A DNA stretch of 64,000 bases from positions 5,208,001-5,272,000 of the forward strand of contig NC_013729.1 of NCBI RefSeq assembly GCF_000024345.1, in the 5' to 3' direction. The notes beneath the pieces are model-generated. The model saw nothing but the letters and a program-made list of their open reading frames with translations. It did not search any database and was not told the DNA's origin. The DNA is from Kribbella flavida DSM 17836 (GTDB taxonomy: Bacteria; Actinomycetota; Actinomycetes; Propionibacteriales; Kribbellaceae). Both the position numbers and the translations under genes were made by a program. Shown here one piece after another: positions 27,534-36,586 of this stretch. Every line of letters starts with the position of its first letter. Positions within the stretch are counted from its first letter, which is position 1.

Positions 27534-28490
27534 TCACACCAGTCTCTTGCCCGGCCCGCCGACCACCGGAGCGTGCACCAGCGGCAGGTCACACGTGGTC
27601 GCCAGGTTCTGCTTGCGGGCCAGCAGCACCGCGACGACGCCGAACAGCACGAACTTCGACACGTCCACCGCCACCAGGGACCAACTGGCGTCCGACGCGT
27701 TGAGACTGGCGTTCACCGAGTCCGTCAGCGCGGCGTAGATGAACGTCATCACGTTGTTGGCCGCATGCGCCGCGATCGCCGCCTCCAGCCCCCCGGTGCG
27801 CAGGACGAGCATGCCCGCCACCAGACCGAACGCGAACCGGTCCAGGAACAACGCCGGGCTCTCCCACGGCCACACCCCGTGCGCCATCGTGAACAGCACG
27901 GTGGTGACGAGCACCGCGATCACCGAGCTGCGGACGAACGCACCGACCGCCTGCAGCAGGTAGCCGCGGAAGAAGTACTCCTCCCCCGCCGCCTGGAAGG
28001 TCGAGGTGAGCAACGTCACCGCGATCACCGCCGCCGCGTCCGCGGCGACGCCGCCGTTGCCGCCGAGCAGTTCGACGCCGCCGACCTTGATCACCCCGAG
28101 CATCAGCAGCTCGACCGCGATCGCGACCAGCCCGAACCAGGCCAGCGGCCGCCACCGGATCCGGCCCACCACCGACGACAGCAGCCCCGGTGTCTGCCGG
28201 TTCAGCCGGGTCGCGACCAGCATCGTCAGCGGGATCAGCACGATCAGGGTCAGGTTCGTCGCCAGCAGCCCGAACCACGAGATGGTGCCTTCGGGATCCT
28301 TGTGGATGCTGAGCCGGATCGTCTGGATCACCAGGCTGGCGAACATCCAGCCGGCCAGCACCGCGAAGGCGCCCAGGACCACCATCCAGCCGGACGTGAC
28401 CGGGTTGCGCAGCAGCCGGTGGTACGGCTGCGGCCCCGGGTCGCGGACGTCCGCGGTGGAGCCGGGACGCGGCGTCGCGTCGTACGCCAT
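27534..28490 (-). CDS. CPBP-family intramembrane metalloprotease
   Basis: A 318-residue polytopic membrane protein of the CAAX-protease/bacteriocin-processing (Abi) family. Seen: motif 1 AAGEEYFFRGYLLQ near residue 168 (EExxxR), motif 2 FTMAHG with His near 201, and motif 3 AHAANNVMTF near 243. About eight membrane segments are predicted. Substrates of such bacterial enzymes are mostly unknown. Its ATG is 4 bases after the gltX stop, so it is probably co-transcribed with gltX. Confidence 0.88.
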   Translation of the reverse strand: MAYDATPRPGSTADVRDPGPQPYHRLLRNPVTSGWMVVLGAFAVLAGWMFASLVIQTIRLSIHKDPEGTISWFGLLATNLTLIVLIPLTMLVATRLNRQTPGLLSSVVGRIRWRPLAWFGLVAIAVELLMLGVIKVGGVELLGGNGGVAADAAAVIAVTLLTSTFQAAGEEYFFRGYLLQAVGAFVRSSVIAVLVTTVLFTMAHGVWPWESPALFLDRFAFGLVAGMLVLRTGGLEAAIAAHAANNVMTFIYAALTDSVNASLNASDASWSLVAVDVSKFVLFGVVAVLLARKQNLATTCDLPLVHAPVVGGPGKRLV

Positions 28491-28494
28491 CAGG

Positions 28495-30045
28495 TCACTC
28501 CGTCGGCAGCAGCGCGCGGGCCTGCTCGAGGCGGTGCAGCGACCGCTCCCGGCCGAGCAGCTCGAGCGACTCGAACAGCGGCGGCGAGATCCGGCGGCCG
28601 GAGATCGCGACCCGGACCGGGCCGAACGCGTTCTTCGGCTTCAGCCCGAGCCCGTCGATCAGCGACTGGCGCAGCGCGGCCTCGATCGCCTCGGTGGTCC
28701 AGTCGGACAGGTCCGACAACGACTTCACCGCCGCCTCGAGCACGGCGCCGGCGTCCCCGGTCAGCACCTTGCCGGCCGCGTCCGGGTCGACGGCGAACGC
28801 CTCGTCGGGCACGAACAGGAAGCCGAGCATGTCGACCGACTCCGACAGCGTGTTCATCCGCTCCTGCACCAGCGGTACGGCGGCGGTCAGCAACTGCTGC
28901 TGCTGCTCGGTCGGCTCGGCGGGCAGCACCCCGGCCTGGGCCAGGAACGGCACCACCCGGCGGCCGAATTCGGCCGGGTCGAGCAGCCGCATGTGCGAGG
29001 CGTTGATCGCCTCGCACTTCTTCGGGTCGAACCGGGCCGCGTTCGCGTTCACCTTGCGGATGTCGAACGCCTCGATCATTTCCGCCATCGTGAACACGTC
29101 GCGGTCCTCGGCGATCGACCAGCCGAGCAGCGCCAGGTAGTTCAGCAGGCCCTCGGGCAGGAAGCCGCGCTCCATGTACTCGCCGAGGCCGGAGCCCGGG
29201 TCGCGCTTGGACAGCTTCTTGTTGCCCTCGCCCATCACGAACGGCAGGTGCCCGAACAGCGGCGTCCGTCCGGTCCCGACGCCGATCTCGGCCAGCGCCT
29301 CGTACAGCGCGATCTGGCGCGGCGTCGACGGCAGCAGGTCCTCGCCGCGCAGCACATGGGTGACCTGCATCAGCGCATCGTCGACCGGGTTCACCAGCGG
29401 GTAGAGCGGGTGACCGTTGGCCCGGACCAGCACGTAGTCGCCGAGGTTCTCGGGCAGGAAGGTGATCTCGCCACGGACCAGGTCGGTGAAGGTGATCGGC
29501 CGGTCCGGCATCCTCAGCCGGACGACCGGGCGCCTGCCCTCGTCGATGTACGCCTGGACCTGCTCGGGCGTCAGCGTGCGGCAGTGGCCGTCGTACCCGC
29601 TGTGCTGACCGGCCGACCGGGCGGCCTCGCGGCGCTGGTCGAGCTCCTCCTGCGAGCAGTAGCAGTGGTACGCCCGGCCCGCGTCGAGCAGCTTGGCGAC
29701 CACGTCGGCGTAGACGTCCATCCGCTCGGACTGCTGGTACGGGCCGAAGTCGCCGCCGACCTCGGGGCCCTCGTCCCAGTCGATGCCCAGCCAGCGCAGC
29801 GAGTCCAGCGTGAACTGGAGTCCCTCGGCGGTGTTGCGCGCGACGTCGGTGTCCTCGATCCGCAGCACCAGCTTGCCGCCGTAGTGCCGGGCGAAGGCCC
29901 AGGCGAACAGCGCGGTCCGGATGTTGCCGACGTGCAGGTAGCCGGTCGGGGAGGGAGCGAACCGCAGGCGGACCTGGTGCGGTTCGAGGCCGCCAAGTAC
30001 GCCGCTGTCGTCGTCGAAGGGGGCAGCGGCAGGCCGGTCAGTCAC
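28495..30045 (-). CDS. gltX: glutamate--tRNA ligase
   Basis: A 516-residue class I aminoacyl-tRNA synthetase. The HIGH-type motif is PSPTGYLHVGNIRTALF at residues 31-47 and the KMSKR-type motif is NKKLSKRDPGSGL near 279. A helical anticodon-binding domain makes up the last 170 residues. In actinobacteria this enzyme is normally non-discriminating, charging tRNA-Gln with Glu for later amidation by GatCAB; that is lineage knowledge. Its start overlaps the FAH-family gene stop by 8 bases, and tRNA-Gln and tRNA-Glu lie downstream. Confidence 0.95.
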   Translation of the reverse strand: MTDRPAAAPFDDDSGVLGGLEPHQVRLRFAPSPTGYLHVGNIRTALFAWAFARHYGGKLVLRIEDTDVARNTAEGLQFTLDSLRWLGIDWDEGPEVGGDFGPYQQSERMDVYADVVAKLLDAGRAYHCYCSQEELDQRREAARSAGQHSGYDGHCRTLTPEQVQAYIDEGRRPVVRLRMPDRPITFTDLVRGEITFLPENLGDYVLVRANGHPLYPLVNPVDDALMQVTHVLRGEDLLPSTPRQIALYEALAEIGVGTGRTPLFGHLPFVMGEGNKKLSKRDPGSGLGEYMERGFLPEGLLNYLALLGWSIAEDRDVFTMAEMIEAFDIRKVNANAARFDPKKCEAINASHMRLLDPAEFGRRVVPFLAQAGVLPAEPTEQQQQLLTAAVPLVQERMNTLSESVDMLGFLFVPDEAFAVDPDAAGKVLTGDAGAVLEAAVKSLSDLSDWTTEAIEAALRQSLIDGLGLKPKNAFGPVRVAISGRRISPPLFESLELLGRERSLHRLEQARALLPTE

Positions 30046-30826
30046 GCACGATCACCTTGTTCGTCAGAGTTCCGAGTCCTTCGACGCTGATCGCGACCTC
30101 GTCGCCGGGCAGCATCGGACCGACACCCGCGGGGGTGCCGGTGAGCACCACGTCGCCGGGCAGCAACGTGGTGAACGAGGTGATGTAGGCCAGCACCTCG
30201 GGAATGTCGAAGATGAACTGCGAGGTCCGTCCGTCCTGCTTGAGCTCACCGTTCAGCTCGGTGCTGACCCGCAGGTCGCTGACGTCGAGCTCGGTGCTGA
30301 TCCACGGGCCGAGCGGGCAGAACGTGTCGTAGCCCTTGGCCCGGGCCCACTGGCCGTCGGACTTCTGCAGGTCACGCGCGGTCACGTCGTTGGCGATCGT
30401 GTAGCCGAAGATCACCTCGTGCGCCCGCTCGCGGGGCAGGTCGCGGCAGATCCGCCCGATCACCACGGCCAGCTCGCCCTCGAAGTGCAGGTCGTTGGTC
30501 TGCTCGGGGTACACGATGCCGTCGCGCGGACCGACCACCGACGTGTTCGGCTTCAGGAAGATCAGCGGCTCGGCCGGCACGTCGTTGCCCAGCTCGGCGG
30601 CGTGCGCGGCGTAGTTGCGGCCGACGCAGACCACCTTGCTGCGCGGGATCACCGGGGCCAGCAGCCGGACGTCCGACAGCTGCAGCGTCTCGCCGGTGAA
30701 CTGGACCGGCCGGTAGAGCGGGTCCGAGTCGAGCACGGCGACGGTGCCGACGAGTCCCTCGGGATCGTCGGTCTCGACAATCCCGTACTTCGGTTCGTCG
30801 TCGACGGAGAATCTGGCGATACGCAC
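30038..30826 (-). CDS. fumarylacetoacetate hydrolase-family enzyme
   Basis: A 262-residue FAH-superfamily hydrolase/isomerase. Seen: VCVGRNYAAHAAELG near residue 66, metal ligands in LHFEGELAVVIGR near 114 (two Glu) and NDVTARDLQ near 145 (Asp), and VLTGTPAGVGP near 229. The fold cleaves or decarboxylates beta-keto acids such as in homoprotocatechuate degradation, but the substrate is not decided by sequence. It is the first gene of a run with gltX. Length is normal. Confidence 0.88.
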   Translation of the reverse strand: MRIARFSVDDEPKYGIVETDDPEGLVGTVAVLDSDPLYRPVQFTGETLQLSDVRLLAPVIPRSKVVCVGRNYAAHAAELGNDVPAEPLIFLKPNTSVVGPRDGIVYPEQTNDLHFEGELAVVIGRICRDLPRERAHEVIFGYTIANDVTARDLQKSDGQWARAKGYDTFCPLGPWISTELDVSDLRVSTELNGELKQDGRTSQFIFDIPEVLAYITSFTTLLPGDVVLTGTPAGVGPMLPGDEVAISVEGLGTLTNKVIVRD

Positions 30827-30894
30827 GGCAGGCCTTCAGTCGGTGGAGTGAACGGCCCGAGCCTACCGCCGGGCCGGGGTGAGACAGTTATCCG

Positions 30895-31383
30895 GTGACA
30901 ACCGACATCCGGCCGGCCCGGCCCGACGAGTACGCCGCCGTCGGCGAGCTGACCGTCGAGGCCTACGCGAGCGACGGGTTCATCCCGGCCGGGTCAGGTC
31001 TCGGCGACACCCTGCGAGCAGCCGCCGACCGTGCGGAACGGGCCGAGCTCTGGGTCGCGACCGACGGCACCGACCTGCTCGGCACCGTCACCTACTGCCG
31101 CCCCGGATCCTTCTACCGCGAGATCGCCCGCGACGACGAGGGCGAGTTCCGCATGCTCGCGGTCTCCGGCAAGGCCCGCGGACAAGGCCTCGGGACCGCG
31201 CTGACCGTTCACTGCATCAACCGCTCCCGCGAACTCGGCTACCGTCGGCTGGTCATGTCCAGCGCCGACTACATGCTGCCCGCCCACCGCATGTACCAGC
31301 GGCTGGGCTTCACCCGGATCCCCGACCGGGACTGGTCCCCACGGCCCGGCGTAGCGTTGATCGCCTTCGCCCTGGACCTGTGA
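30895..31383 (+). CDS. GNAT-family N-acetyltransferase
   Basis: A 162-residue GNAT protein. The acetyl-CoA motif A is EFRMLAVSGKARGQGLGTALT near residues 83-103 (Gly-rich loop), and motif B is MYQRLGFTRIPDRDW near 134. It starts at GTG 30895. The acceptor substrate is unknown. It lies 25 bases before the next plus-strand gene, so both may be one transcript. Confidence 0.85.
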   Translation: MTTDIRPARPDEYAAVGELTVEAYASDGFIPAGSGLGDTLRAAADRAERAELWVATDGTDLLGTVTYCRPGSFYREIARDDEGEFRMLAVSGKARGQGLGTALTVHCINRSRELGYRRLVMSSADYMLPAHRMYQRLGFTRIPDRDWSPRPGVALIAFALDL

Positions 31384-31408
31384 ATCCGGAACCGACCAAG
31401 GAAGAGCT

Positions 31409-32308
31409 GTGACCGTCTCGACGTCCACCCTGCTGCCTTTGGCAGAGCCGACGCTGCTGACTCCCGCGGAGTGGGAGCCGCTGGTCGCCGCGCACGCGGC
31501 GCGGGTGGACGAGTTGGTCGCCGGGCACCTGGAACGGCGCCGCCGGCGCGAGGCTCATCCGGTCGAGGACTTCCTCTTCACCTACTACCCGACCCGCCCG
31601 AACCAGCTGCGAGTCTGGCACCCCGGCCCGGGAATTCACCTGCTCGGCGCCGCCCAGTACGAGGGCAGGCGCGGCTACCTGTACGCCGACGGGGTGGCCC
31701 GGCTGGACCCCGCCGAGGTGGAGCGACGCAGTGACAGCATCCGGTGGATCCGGCGGTTGCTGGCGGCGACGCTGAACCGCCAGCCGCAGTTCGGGTGCTT
31801 CGGGCTGCACGAGTGGGCGATGGTCTACCGGCTGCAACCAGGTGAGGTGCGGCACGAGAAGTGGCCGCTGCGGCTAGGGGCCGAGGGCACCGACCAGGTG
31901 GTCGATGCGCACAAGATCGGCTGCTCGCACTTCGACGCCTTCCGGTTCTTCACACCGTCGGCGCGACCGCTCAACGTCCTGCAGCCGACGCGGGAGGCCC
32001 AGCCGGACCTGGAGCAGGGCGGCTGCCTGCACGCCAACATGGACCTCTACAAGTGGGCCACGAAGCTGACGCCGTTCGTGCCGAGCGCGCTGCTGCTGGA
32101 CTGCTTCGCGCTCGCCAAGGACATCCGCACCCTCGACATGCGCGCCTCGCCGTACGACCTGGCTCCGCTCGGCTACGACCCGGTGCAGGTCGAGACCCCG
32201 GCCGGCAAGGCGACCTACGCCGCGGCGCAGCGCGAGTTCGCCGCCCGCGCCCGTCCATTGCGCGAGCACCTCGTCGAACTCTGCGACGCCCTGCTGCCGG
32301 TCAGGTAG
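31409..32308 (+). CDS. conserved actinobacterial protein (annotated elsewhere as 3-methyladenine DNA glycosylase)
   Basis: A 299-residue soluble protein. Seen: FLFTYYPTRPNQLRVWHPG near residue 55, QFGCFGLHEWAMVY near 131, KIGCSHFDAFRFFTP near 171, CLHANMDLYKWATKL near 208, and LAKDIRTLDMRASPYDL. Homologues are widely named 3-methyladenine DNA glycosylase, but I see no helix-hairpin-helix or AlkA/Tag signature. The many conserved His, Cys, Asp and Lys residues suggest an enzyme active site. It starts at GTG 31409 and its 3' end overlaps the convergent methyltransferase by 8 bases. Confidence 0.7.
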   Translation: MTVSTSTLLPLAEPTLLTPAEWEPLVAAHAARVDELVAGHLERRRRREAHPVEDFLFTYYPTRPNQLRVWHPGPGIHLLGAAQYEGRRGYLYADGVARLDPAEVERRSDSIRWIRRLLAATLNRQPQFGCFGLHEWAMVYRLQPGEVRHEKWPLRLGAEGTDQVVDAHKIGCSHFDAFRFFTPSARPLNVLQPTREAQPDLEQGGCLHANMDLYKWATKLTPFVPSALLLDCFALAKDIRTLDMRASPYDLAPLGYDPVQVETPAGKATYAAAQREFAARARPLREHLVELCDALLPVR

Positions 32309-33233
32309 CCCAACCGTCGGGCTTCGTTGCCTTCAGCGCGAAGAGCAGCGGGATGCGGGGCGCGTCCTCCGGCAGTCGCCACCATCCCTCGGCGGTCTGC
32401 AGCATCGACGGCCAGCGCGGCCACGGCAGGACCTCCGACTCCCGAAGGCTGTCGAGGTGGAGTCCTCCGGCGGACACGCTGGTGACCAGCTCGCCGAGAC
32501 CGTGCATCCACTCGAAACTGCGGTGCCGGCCCGGGACGACGTCCCCGGTGTACGTCACCGTCGACTCGTGGGCGATCGCTCCGCGGCCTTCCAGGTAGTC
32601 GTTGCGCAGGATCAGTTCGTCGGACTCCCCCGGCAACGAGACCGGACGGAGTGAGTTGAGCAGCGGGTGGAACTCGACGACGTAGAGCATGCCGCCGGGC
32701 TTCAGCAGCCGGCTGATCACGTCGACCCACTTCGGCAGGTCGGGCAGGTAGCAGAGCGCTCCCTTGCCGGTGTAGATGACGTCGAACGTCCGGCCCTGCA
32801 GGGCTTGCACCGCGTCGTACACGTTCGCGTGCACGTACTCGATGTCCACCTGCGCCTCGGTGGCGAGCCTGCGCGCCTCGGTCAGCGACTGCGCCGAGAG
32901 GTCGAGCCCGGTCACCCGTGCTCCGCGCCGCGCGAAGGCGATCGTCTCCGTGCCCAGGTGACACTGCAGGTGCAGCACCTCCCGCCCCGCGAGTTCGCCC
33001 AGGTCCTCCCACTCGTACTCCGCGAACCAGAACTCCGCGGGCCGGTCGTAGAAGTCACTGGCCGCGTGCAACGGCGCCCGGGCGTCCCAGTCCGCCTCGT
33101 TGGCCGCCACCTGCTCCAACTCCACCGCATCCAACCCCACGGGCCGCTCCGTCCCTCGCCGACTTCTGTCTTCCCAGTCTCTCCAAGCCCAGGTCCACGG
33201 ATCGCCACTCAAACTCATCATCAACCTGCTCAC
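32301..33233 (-). CDS. class I SAM-dependent methyltransferase
   Basis: A 310-residue methyltransferase. Motif I is VLHLQCHLGTETIAFARRGARVTGLDLS near residues 85-112, motif II-like FDVIYTGKGALCYLPDLPKWVDVI near 149, and LKPGGMLYVVEFHPL follows. LQCHLGTET in place of the usual GCG is typical of one actinobacterial subfamily. Start choice is uncertain: a GTG at 33233 and nearby ATG codons are both possible. The substrate is unknown. Convergent with the preceding gene. Confidence 0.85.
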   Translation of the reverse strand: MSRLMMSLSGDPWTWAWRDWEDRSRRGTERPVGLDAVELEQVAANEADWDARAPLHAASDFYDRPAEFWFAEYEWEDLGELAGREVLHLQCHLGTETIAFARRGARVTGLDLSAQSLTEARRLATEAQVDIEYVHANVYDAVQALQGRTFDVIYTGKGALCYLPDLPKWVDVISRLLKPGGMLYVVEFHPLLNSLRPVSLPGESDELILRNDYLEGRGAIAHESTVTYTGDVVPGRHRSFEWMHGLGELVTSVSAGGLHLDSLRESEVLPWPRWPSMLQTAEGWWRLPEDAPRIPLLFALKATKPDGWAT

Positions 33234-33334
33234 CGACGTCAGGGGATCAGAGAACGCCTTCCTGGAGACGCCTGTCGCGGTGGACGCCCTACCAGCCTCA
33301 CGCCGTCAGTGCCAGGACCAACACGCTGTGCTGA

Positions 33335-33380
33335 TTGACTTTCCGCCGGCGTCTCGACCACAATTCGAACACATGTTCGA
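33335..33380 (+). promoter_or_regulatory. promoter with perfect SOS (LexA) box upstream of the DinB-like gene
   Basis: TTGACT (33335) and CACAAT (33359) are separated by 18 bases, a plausible -35/-10 pair. Directly after the -10 lies TCGAAC-ACAT-GTTCGA at 33365-33380, a perfect match to the actinobacterial LexA box TCGAAC-N4-GTTCGA. A repressor bound here would cover the start of transcription. The DinB-like gene begins 32 bases further on. Confidence 0.85.
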
Positions 33381-33411
33381 TGCGTCATCAAATCGGGGAG
33401 CGTGAGGATCT

Positions 33412-33996
33412 GTGATGCCGGAACCGTTCGACTGGGCCATCCTGGAGCGACCGTCGGCGATGGCGATGGTGCGGGGCCAGCTCGGGGTCAGCTGGATGGT
33501 GCTGTCCGGCCGGCTCGCGGCACTGACCGACGAGCAGTACTTCTGGCGCCCCAGCGCCGAGGCCCTCACCGTGGTCCGCCGGCGGCACGCCGGGCGCTTC
33601 CGTGCGCTCGGCAGCGGCGAGTGGGTGGCGCAGTGGCCGGACGAGCCCGACCACCGCGGCCCGCGCACGATCGCCTGGCTGATCGCCCACCTGACCGAGA
33701 CGTTCTTCGAGCGCTGGGAGTGGACCTTCGGCGAGCGGATCCAGGGGCGCGCCGACATCACCCTGCACGGCAACGCGCGGGACGCGGTCGCCTGGCTGGC
33801 GCACTGGGTCGACGCCTGGCAGCAGTCGATCGCCGAGCTGGACGAGCAGCAGGTGATGACGATCGGCCTCAGCCAGGCCTCCGAGCTGGATGCAGCCGAG
33901 CCATTCGGCCACGTCGCGCTCCGGCTCAATCGCGAACTGATACACCACGGCTCCGAAATCATGACGCTGCAGGACCTGCACGCGCTCGCCGCCTGA
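33412..33996 (+). CDS. DinB-like superfamily protein, SOS-controlled
   Basis: A 194-residue four-helix-bundle protein of the DinB/YfiT-like superfamily. Seen: TIAWLIAHLTETFFERWEW near residue 82 (metal-ligand His in the helix), VAWLAHWVDAWQQSIAEL near 125, and HVALRLNRELIHHGSEI near 164, giving the usual three-His pattern. The founding Bacillus DinB is DNA-damage inducible; here a perfect LexA box lies upstream. Relatives include thiol-S-transferases using mycothiol, so a damage-linked detoxification role is possible but inferred. GTG 33412 and ATG 33415 are adjacent possible starts. Confidence 0.85.
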   Translation: MMPEPFDWAILERPSAMAMVRGQLGVSWMVLSGRLAALTDEQYFWRPSAEALTVVRRRHAGRFRALGSGEWVAQWPDEPDHRGPRTIAWLIAHLTETFFERWEWTFGERIQGRADITLHGNARDAVAWLAHWVDAWQQSIAELDEQQVMTIGLSQASELDAAEPFGHVALRLNRELIHHGSEIMTLQDLHALAA

Positions 33997-34002
33997 CCCA
34001 GA

Positions 34003-34110
34003 CCACAAGATGTGCACTTCCCGGCGCGTCGCCCCACAACATATGGGATCACCGCCTTAGGGTCACTACGACTGGTGGGTGTAGGTCAACTGCACCACAA
34101 GATGTAGTTC
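34003..34110 (+). promoter_or_regulatory. NrdR-box-like sites upstream of nrdA
   Basis: Three similar decamers, CACAAGATGT (34004), CACAACATAT (34035) and CACAAGATGT (34096), are spaced 31 and 61 bases apart. NrdR boxes have the core ACA-A-ATAT and occur as pairs about 31 bases apart, so phase and sequence agree. They lie 56-160 bases before the nrdA start. NrdR would repress this operon when dATP is high. Confidence 0.7.
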
Positions 34111-34165
34111 GCCCTCCGCCGGTCGCTGATCTTGGTCCCTTCGAATTCCTGTGGAGAGAGCGCCT

Positions 34166-36586
34166 GTGACCATCGTTTCCCCGTCCGCACCACCCACCCC
34201 GACAGCTGCCTTGAACGTCGAGCGGCTCCGGCTGATGGTGGCCGAGGCGTCCGCCGGCCTGGACGCTGTCGACCCGGAACTGATCCTCACCGAGACCCTC
34301 GGCTCCTGCTACGACGGCATCCCGCAGCACGAGGTGGAGCTGGCCCTCGTGATGGCCGCCCGCACGTACGTCGAGCAAGAGCCGCAGTACAGCCAGGCGG
34401 CCGCACGGTTGCTGCTCGACCAGATCCGCCGCGAAGTGCTCGGCCGGGTGCACGGCGAGCCCCGGCAGGCCAGCCAGGCCGACATGCGCACGGCGTACGC
34501 CGGCTACTTCCCGCGTTACCTGGCCGTCGGGATCGAGGCAGGGCTGCTCGATCACGAGCTGGCCAGCTTCGACCTCGACCGGCTGGCCGCCGCGATCCGG
34601 CCGGAGCGTGACCTCGACTTCACCTTCCTCGGCCTGCAGACGCTGTACGACCGCTACCTGCTGCACATCGACAAGACCCGCTTCGAGCTGCCGCAGGCCT
34701 TTTTCCTGCGCGTCGCGATGGGCATGGCGCTCAAGGAACACGACCGCGAGGCCCGCGCCCTGGAGTTCTACGAGCTGCTCAGCTCGTTCCGCTTCATGTC
34801 CTCGACACCGACGCTGTTCAACGCCGGCACCACGCGCCCGCAGCTGTCGTCGTGCTTCCTGACCACGGTCGAGGACGACCTGGCCGGCATCTTCACCGGC
34901 ATCCGCAACAACGCCCTGCTCGCCAAGTACTCCGGCGGCCTCGGCAACGACTGGACCCCGATCCGCGGCATCGGCGCCACGATCCGCGGCACCAACGGCG
35001 AGTCCCAGGGCGTCGTTCCCTTCCTCAAGATCGCCAACGACACCGCGATCGCCGTGCATCAGGGCGGAAAACGCAAGGGCGCGGTCTGTGCGTACCTGGA
35101 GACGTGGCACGTGGACGTCGAGCAGTTTCTCGAGCTGCGGAAGAACACCGGGGACGAGCGGCGCCGGACGCACGACATGAACACGGCGAACTGGGTGCCC
35201 GACCTGTTCCTGCAGCGGGTGGAGGCCGACGCCGGGTGGACCCTGTTCTCGCCCGACGAGGTGCCCGGGCTGCACGATCTGTACGGCGCGGCCTTCGCGG
35301 CGGCGTACGAGCAGTACGAGCGGGCCGCGGACCGGGGTGAGATCCGGGTGTTCCGCCGGGTCCGCGCGGTCGACCTGTGGCGGCGGATGCTGACCGTGCT
35401 GTTCGAGACCGGGCACCCGTGGATCACCTTCAAGGACGCCTGCAACCTGCGGTCGCCGCAGCAGCACGACGGCGTGGTGCACTCCTCCAACCTGTGCACC
35501 GAGATCACCCTCAACACAACCGTCGACGAGACCGCCGTCTGCAACCTCGGCTCGGTCAACCTGGTCGCGCATCTGACCCCCGCCGGCCTCGACGCGGGCC
35601 TGCTCCGCGACACGGTCAGGACGGCCGTGCGGATGCTCGACAACGTGATCGACGTGAACTTCTACACCACCCCGGAGTCCGAGCGTGCCAACCAGCGGCA
35701 CCGCCCGGTCGGGCTCGGTCTGATGGGATTCGCCGACGCGCTGTTCGCACTGCGCGTCCCGTACGCCTCGGACGCCGCAGTTGCCTTCGCCGACACGTCG
35801 ATGGAGCAGCTCAGCTACCACGCGATCGAGGCGTCGAGCGACCTGGCCGCCGAGCGCGGCACGTACCGCACGTACGACGGATCGCTGTGGAGCCAGGGCA
35901 TCCTGCCGATCGACTCGGTGGAGCTCCTGCGGGAAGCGCGTGGCGGCGACCTGGACGTCGACACCAGCACGACGCTGGACTGGGACGCCCTGCGCGCGAA
36001 GGTCCGGCGTGACGGCATGCGCAACTCCAACGTGCTGGCGATCGCGCCGACCGCGACGATCTCCAACATCTGCGGGGTCAGCCAGTCGATCGAGCCGACG
36101 TACAGCAACCTGTTCGTGAAGTCGAACATGTCCGGTGAGTTCACCGTGGCCAACCCGTACCTCGTCGCCGACCTCAAGGCGCGCGGACTGTGGGACCAGC
36201 GCATGGTCGACGACCTGAAGTACCACGACGGCGTCCTGAACCGGATCGAGCGGATCCCGGCCGACCTGCGCACGCTCTACGCGACCGCCTTCGAGATCGA
36301 TCCGGCCTGGCTGGTCGCGGCGGCGTCGCGGCGGCAGAAGTGGATCGACCAGTCGCAGTCGCTCAACCTTTACGTGTCCGAGCCGTCGGGCAAGGCGCTG
36401 GACGAGTTGTACCGGTCGGCCTGGCGCCACGGTCTGAAGACGACCTACTACCTGCGTTCGCAGTCGGCGACCCATGTGGAGAAGTCCACCCTGCGAGGGA
36501 CCGACGGCCGGCTGAACGCCGTCCCGGTCGAGCCGGTCGCCGCGGTCTGCGCCATCGACGACCAGGACTGCGAGGCCTGTCAATGA
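34166..36586 (+). CDS. nrdA: class I ribonucleotide reductase, large (catalytic) subunit
   Basis: An 806-residue class I NrdA that reduces ribonucleoside diphosphates to deoxy forms. Active-site cysteines are visible: Cys230 in QLSSCFLT, the radical Cys444 in SSNLCTEI and Cys459 in AVCNLGSV. The C-terminal redox pair is in DCEACQ. The N-terminal 90 residues resemble a divergent ATP-cone. The GTG at 34166 is preferred because GGAGAGAG lies 5 bases upstream. It overlaps nrdB by ATGA and has NrdR-box-like sites upstream. Confidence 0.95.
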   Translation: MTIVSPSAPPTPTAALNVERLRLMVAEASAGLDAVDPELILTETLGSCYDGIPQHEVELALVMAARTYVEQEPQYSQAAARLLLDQIRREVLGRVHGEPRQASQADMRTAYAGYFPRYLAVGIEAGLLDHELASFDLDRLAAAIRPERDLDFTFLGLQTLYDRYLLHIDKTRFELPQAFFLRVAMGMALKEHDREARALEFYELLSSFRFMSSTPTLFNAGTTRPQLSSCFLTTVEDDLAGIFTGIRNNALLAKYSGGLGNDWTPIRGIGATIRGTNGESQGVVPFLKIANDTAIAVHQGGKRKGAVCAYLETWHVDVEQFLELRKNTGDERRRTHDMNTANWVPDLFLQRVEADAGWTLFSPDEVPGLHDLYGAAFAAAYEQYERAADRGEIRVFRRVRAVDLWRRMLTVLFETGHPWITFKDACNLRSPQQHDGVVHSSNLCTEITLNTTVDETAVCNLGSVNLVAHLTPAGLDAGLLRDTVRTAVRMLDNVIDVNFYTTPESERANQRHRPVGLGLMGFADALFALRVPYASDAAVAFADTSMEQLSYHAIEASSDLAAERGTYRTYDGSLWSQGILPIDSVELLREARGGDLDVDTSTTLDWDALRAKVRRDGMRNSNVLAIAPTATISNICGVSQSIEPTYSNLFVKSNMSGEFTVANPYLVADLKARGLWDQRMVDDLKYHDGVLNRIERIPADLRTLYATAFEIDPAWLVAAASRRQKWIDQSQSLNLYVSEPSGKALDELYRSAWRHGLKTTYYLRSQSATHVEKSTLRGTDGRLNAVPVEPVAAVCAIDDQDCEACQ

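Noticed and set aside
31409..32308. True 3-methyladenine DNA glycosylase
   Set aside because: No AlkA, Tag or Mpg signature is visible; the name is only inherited annotation.
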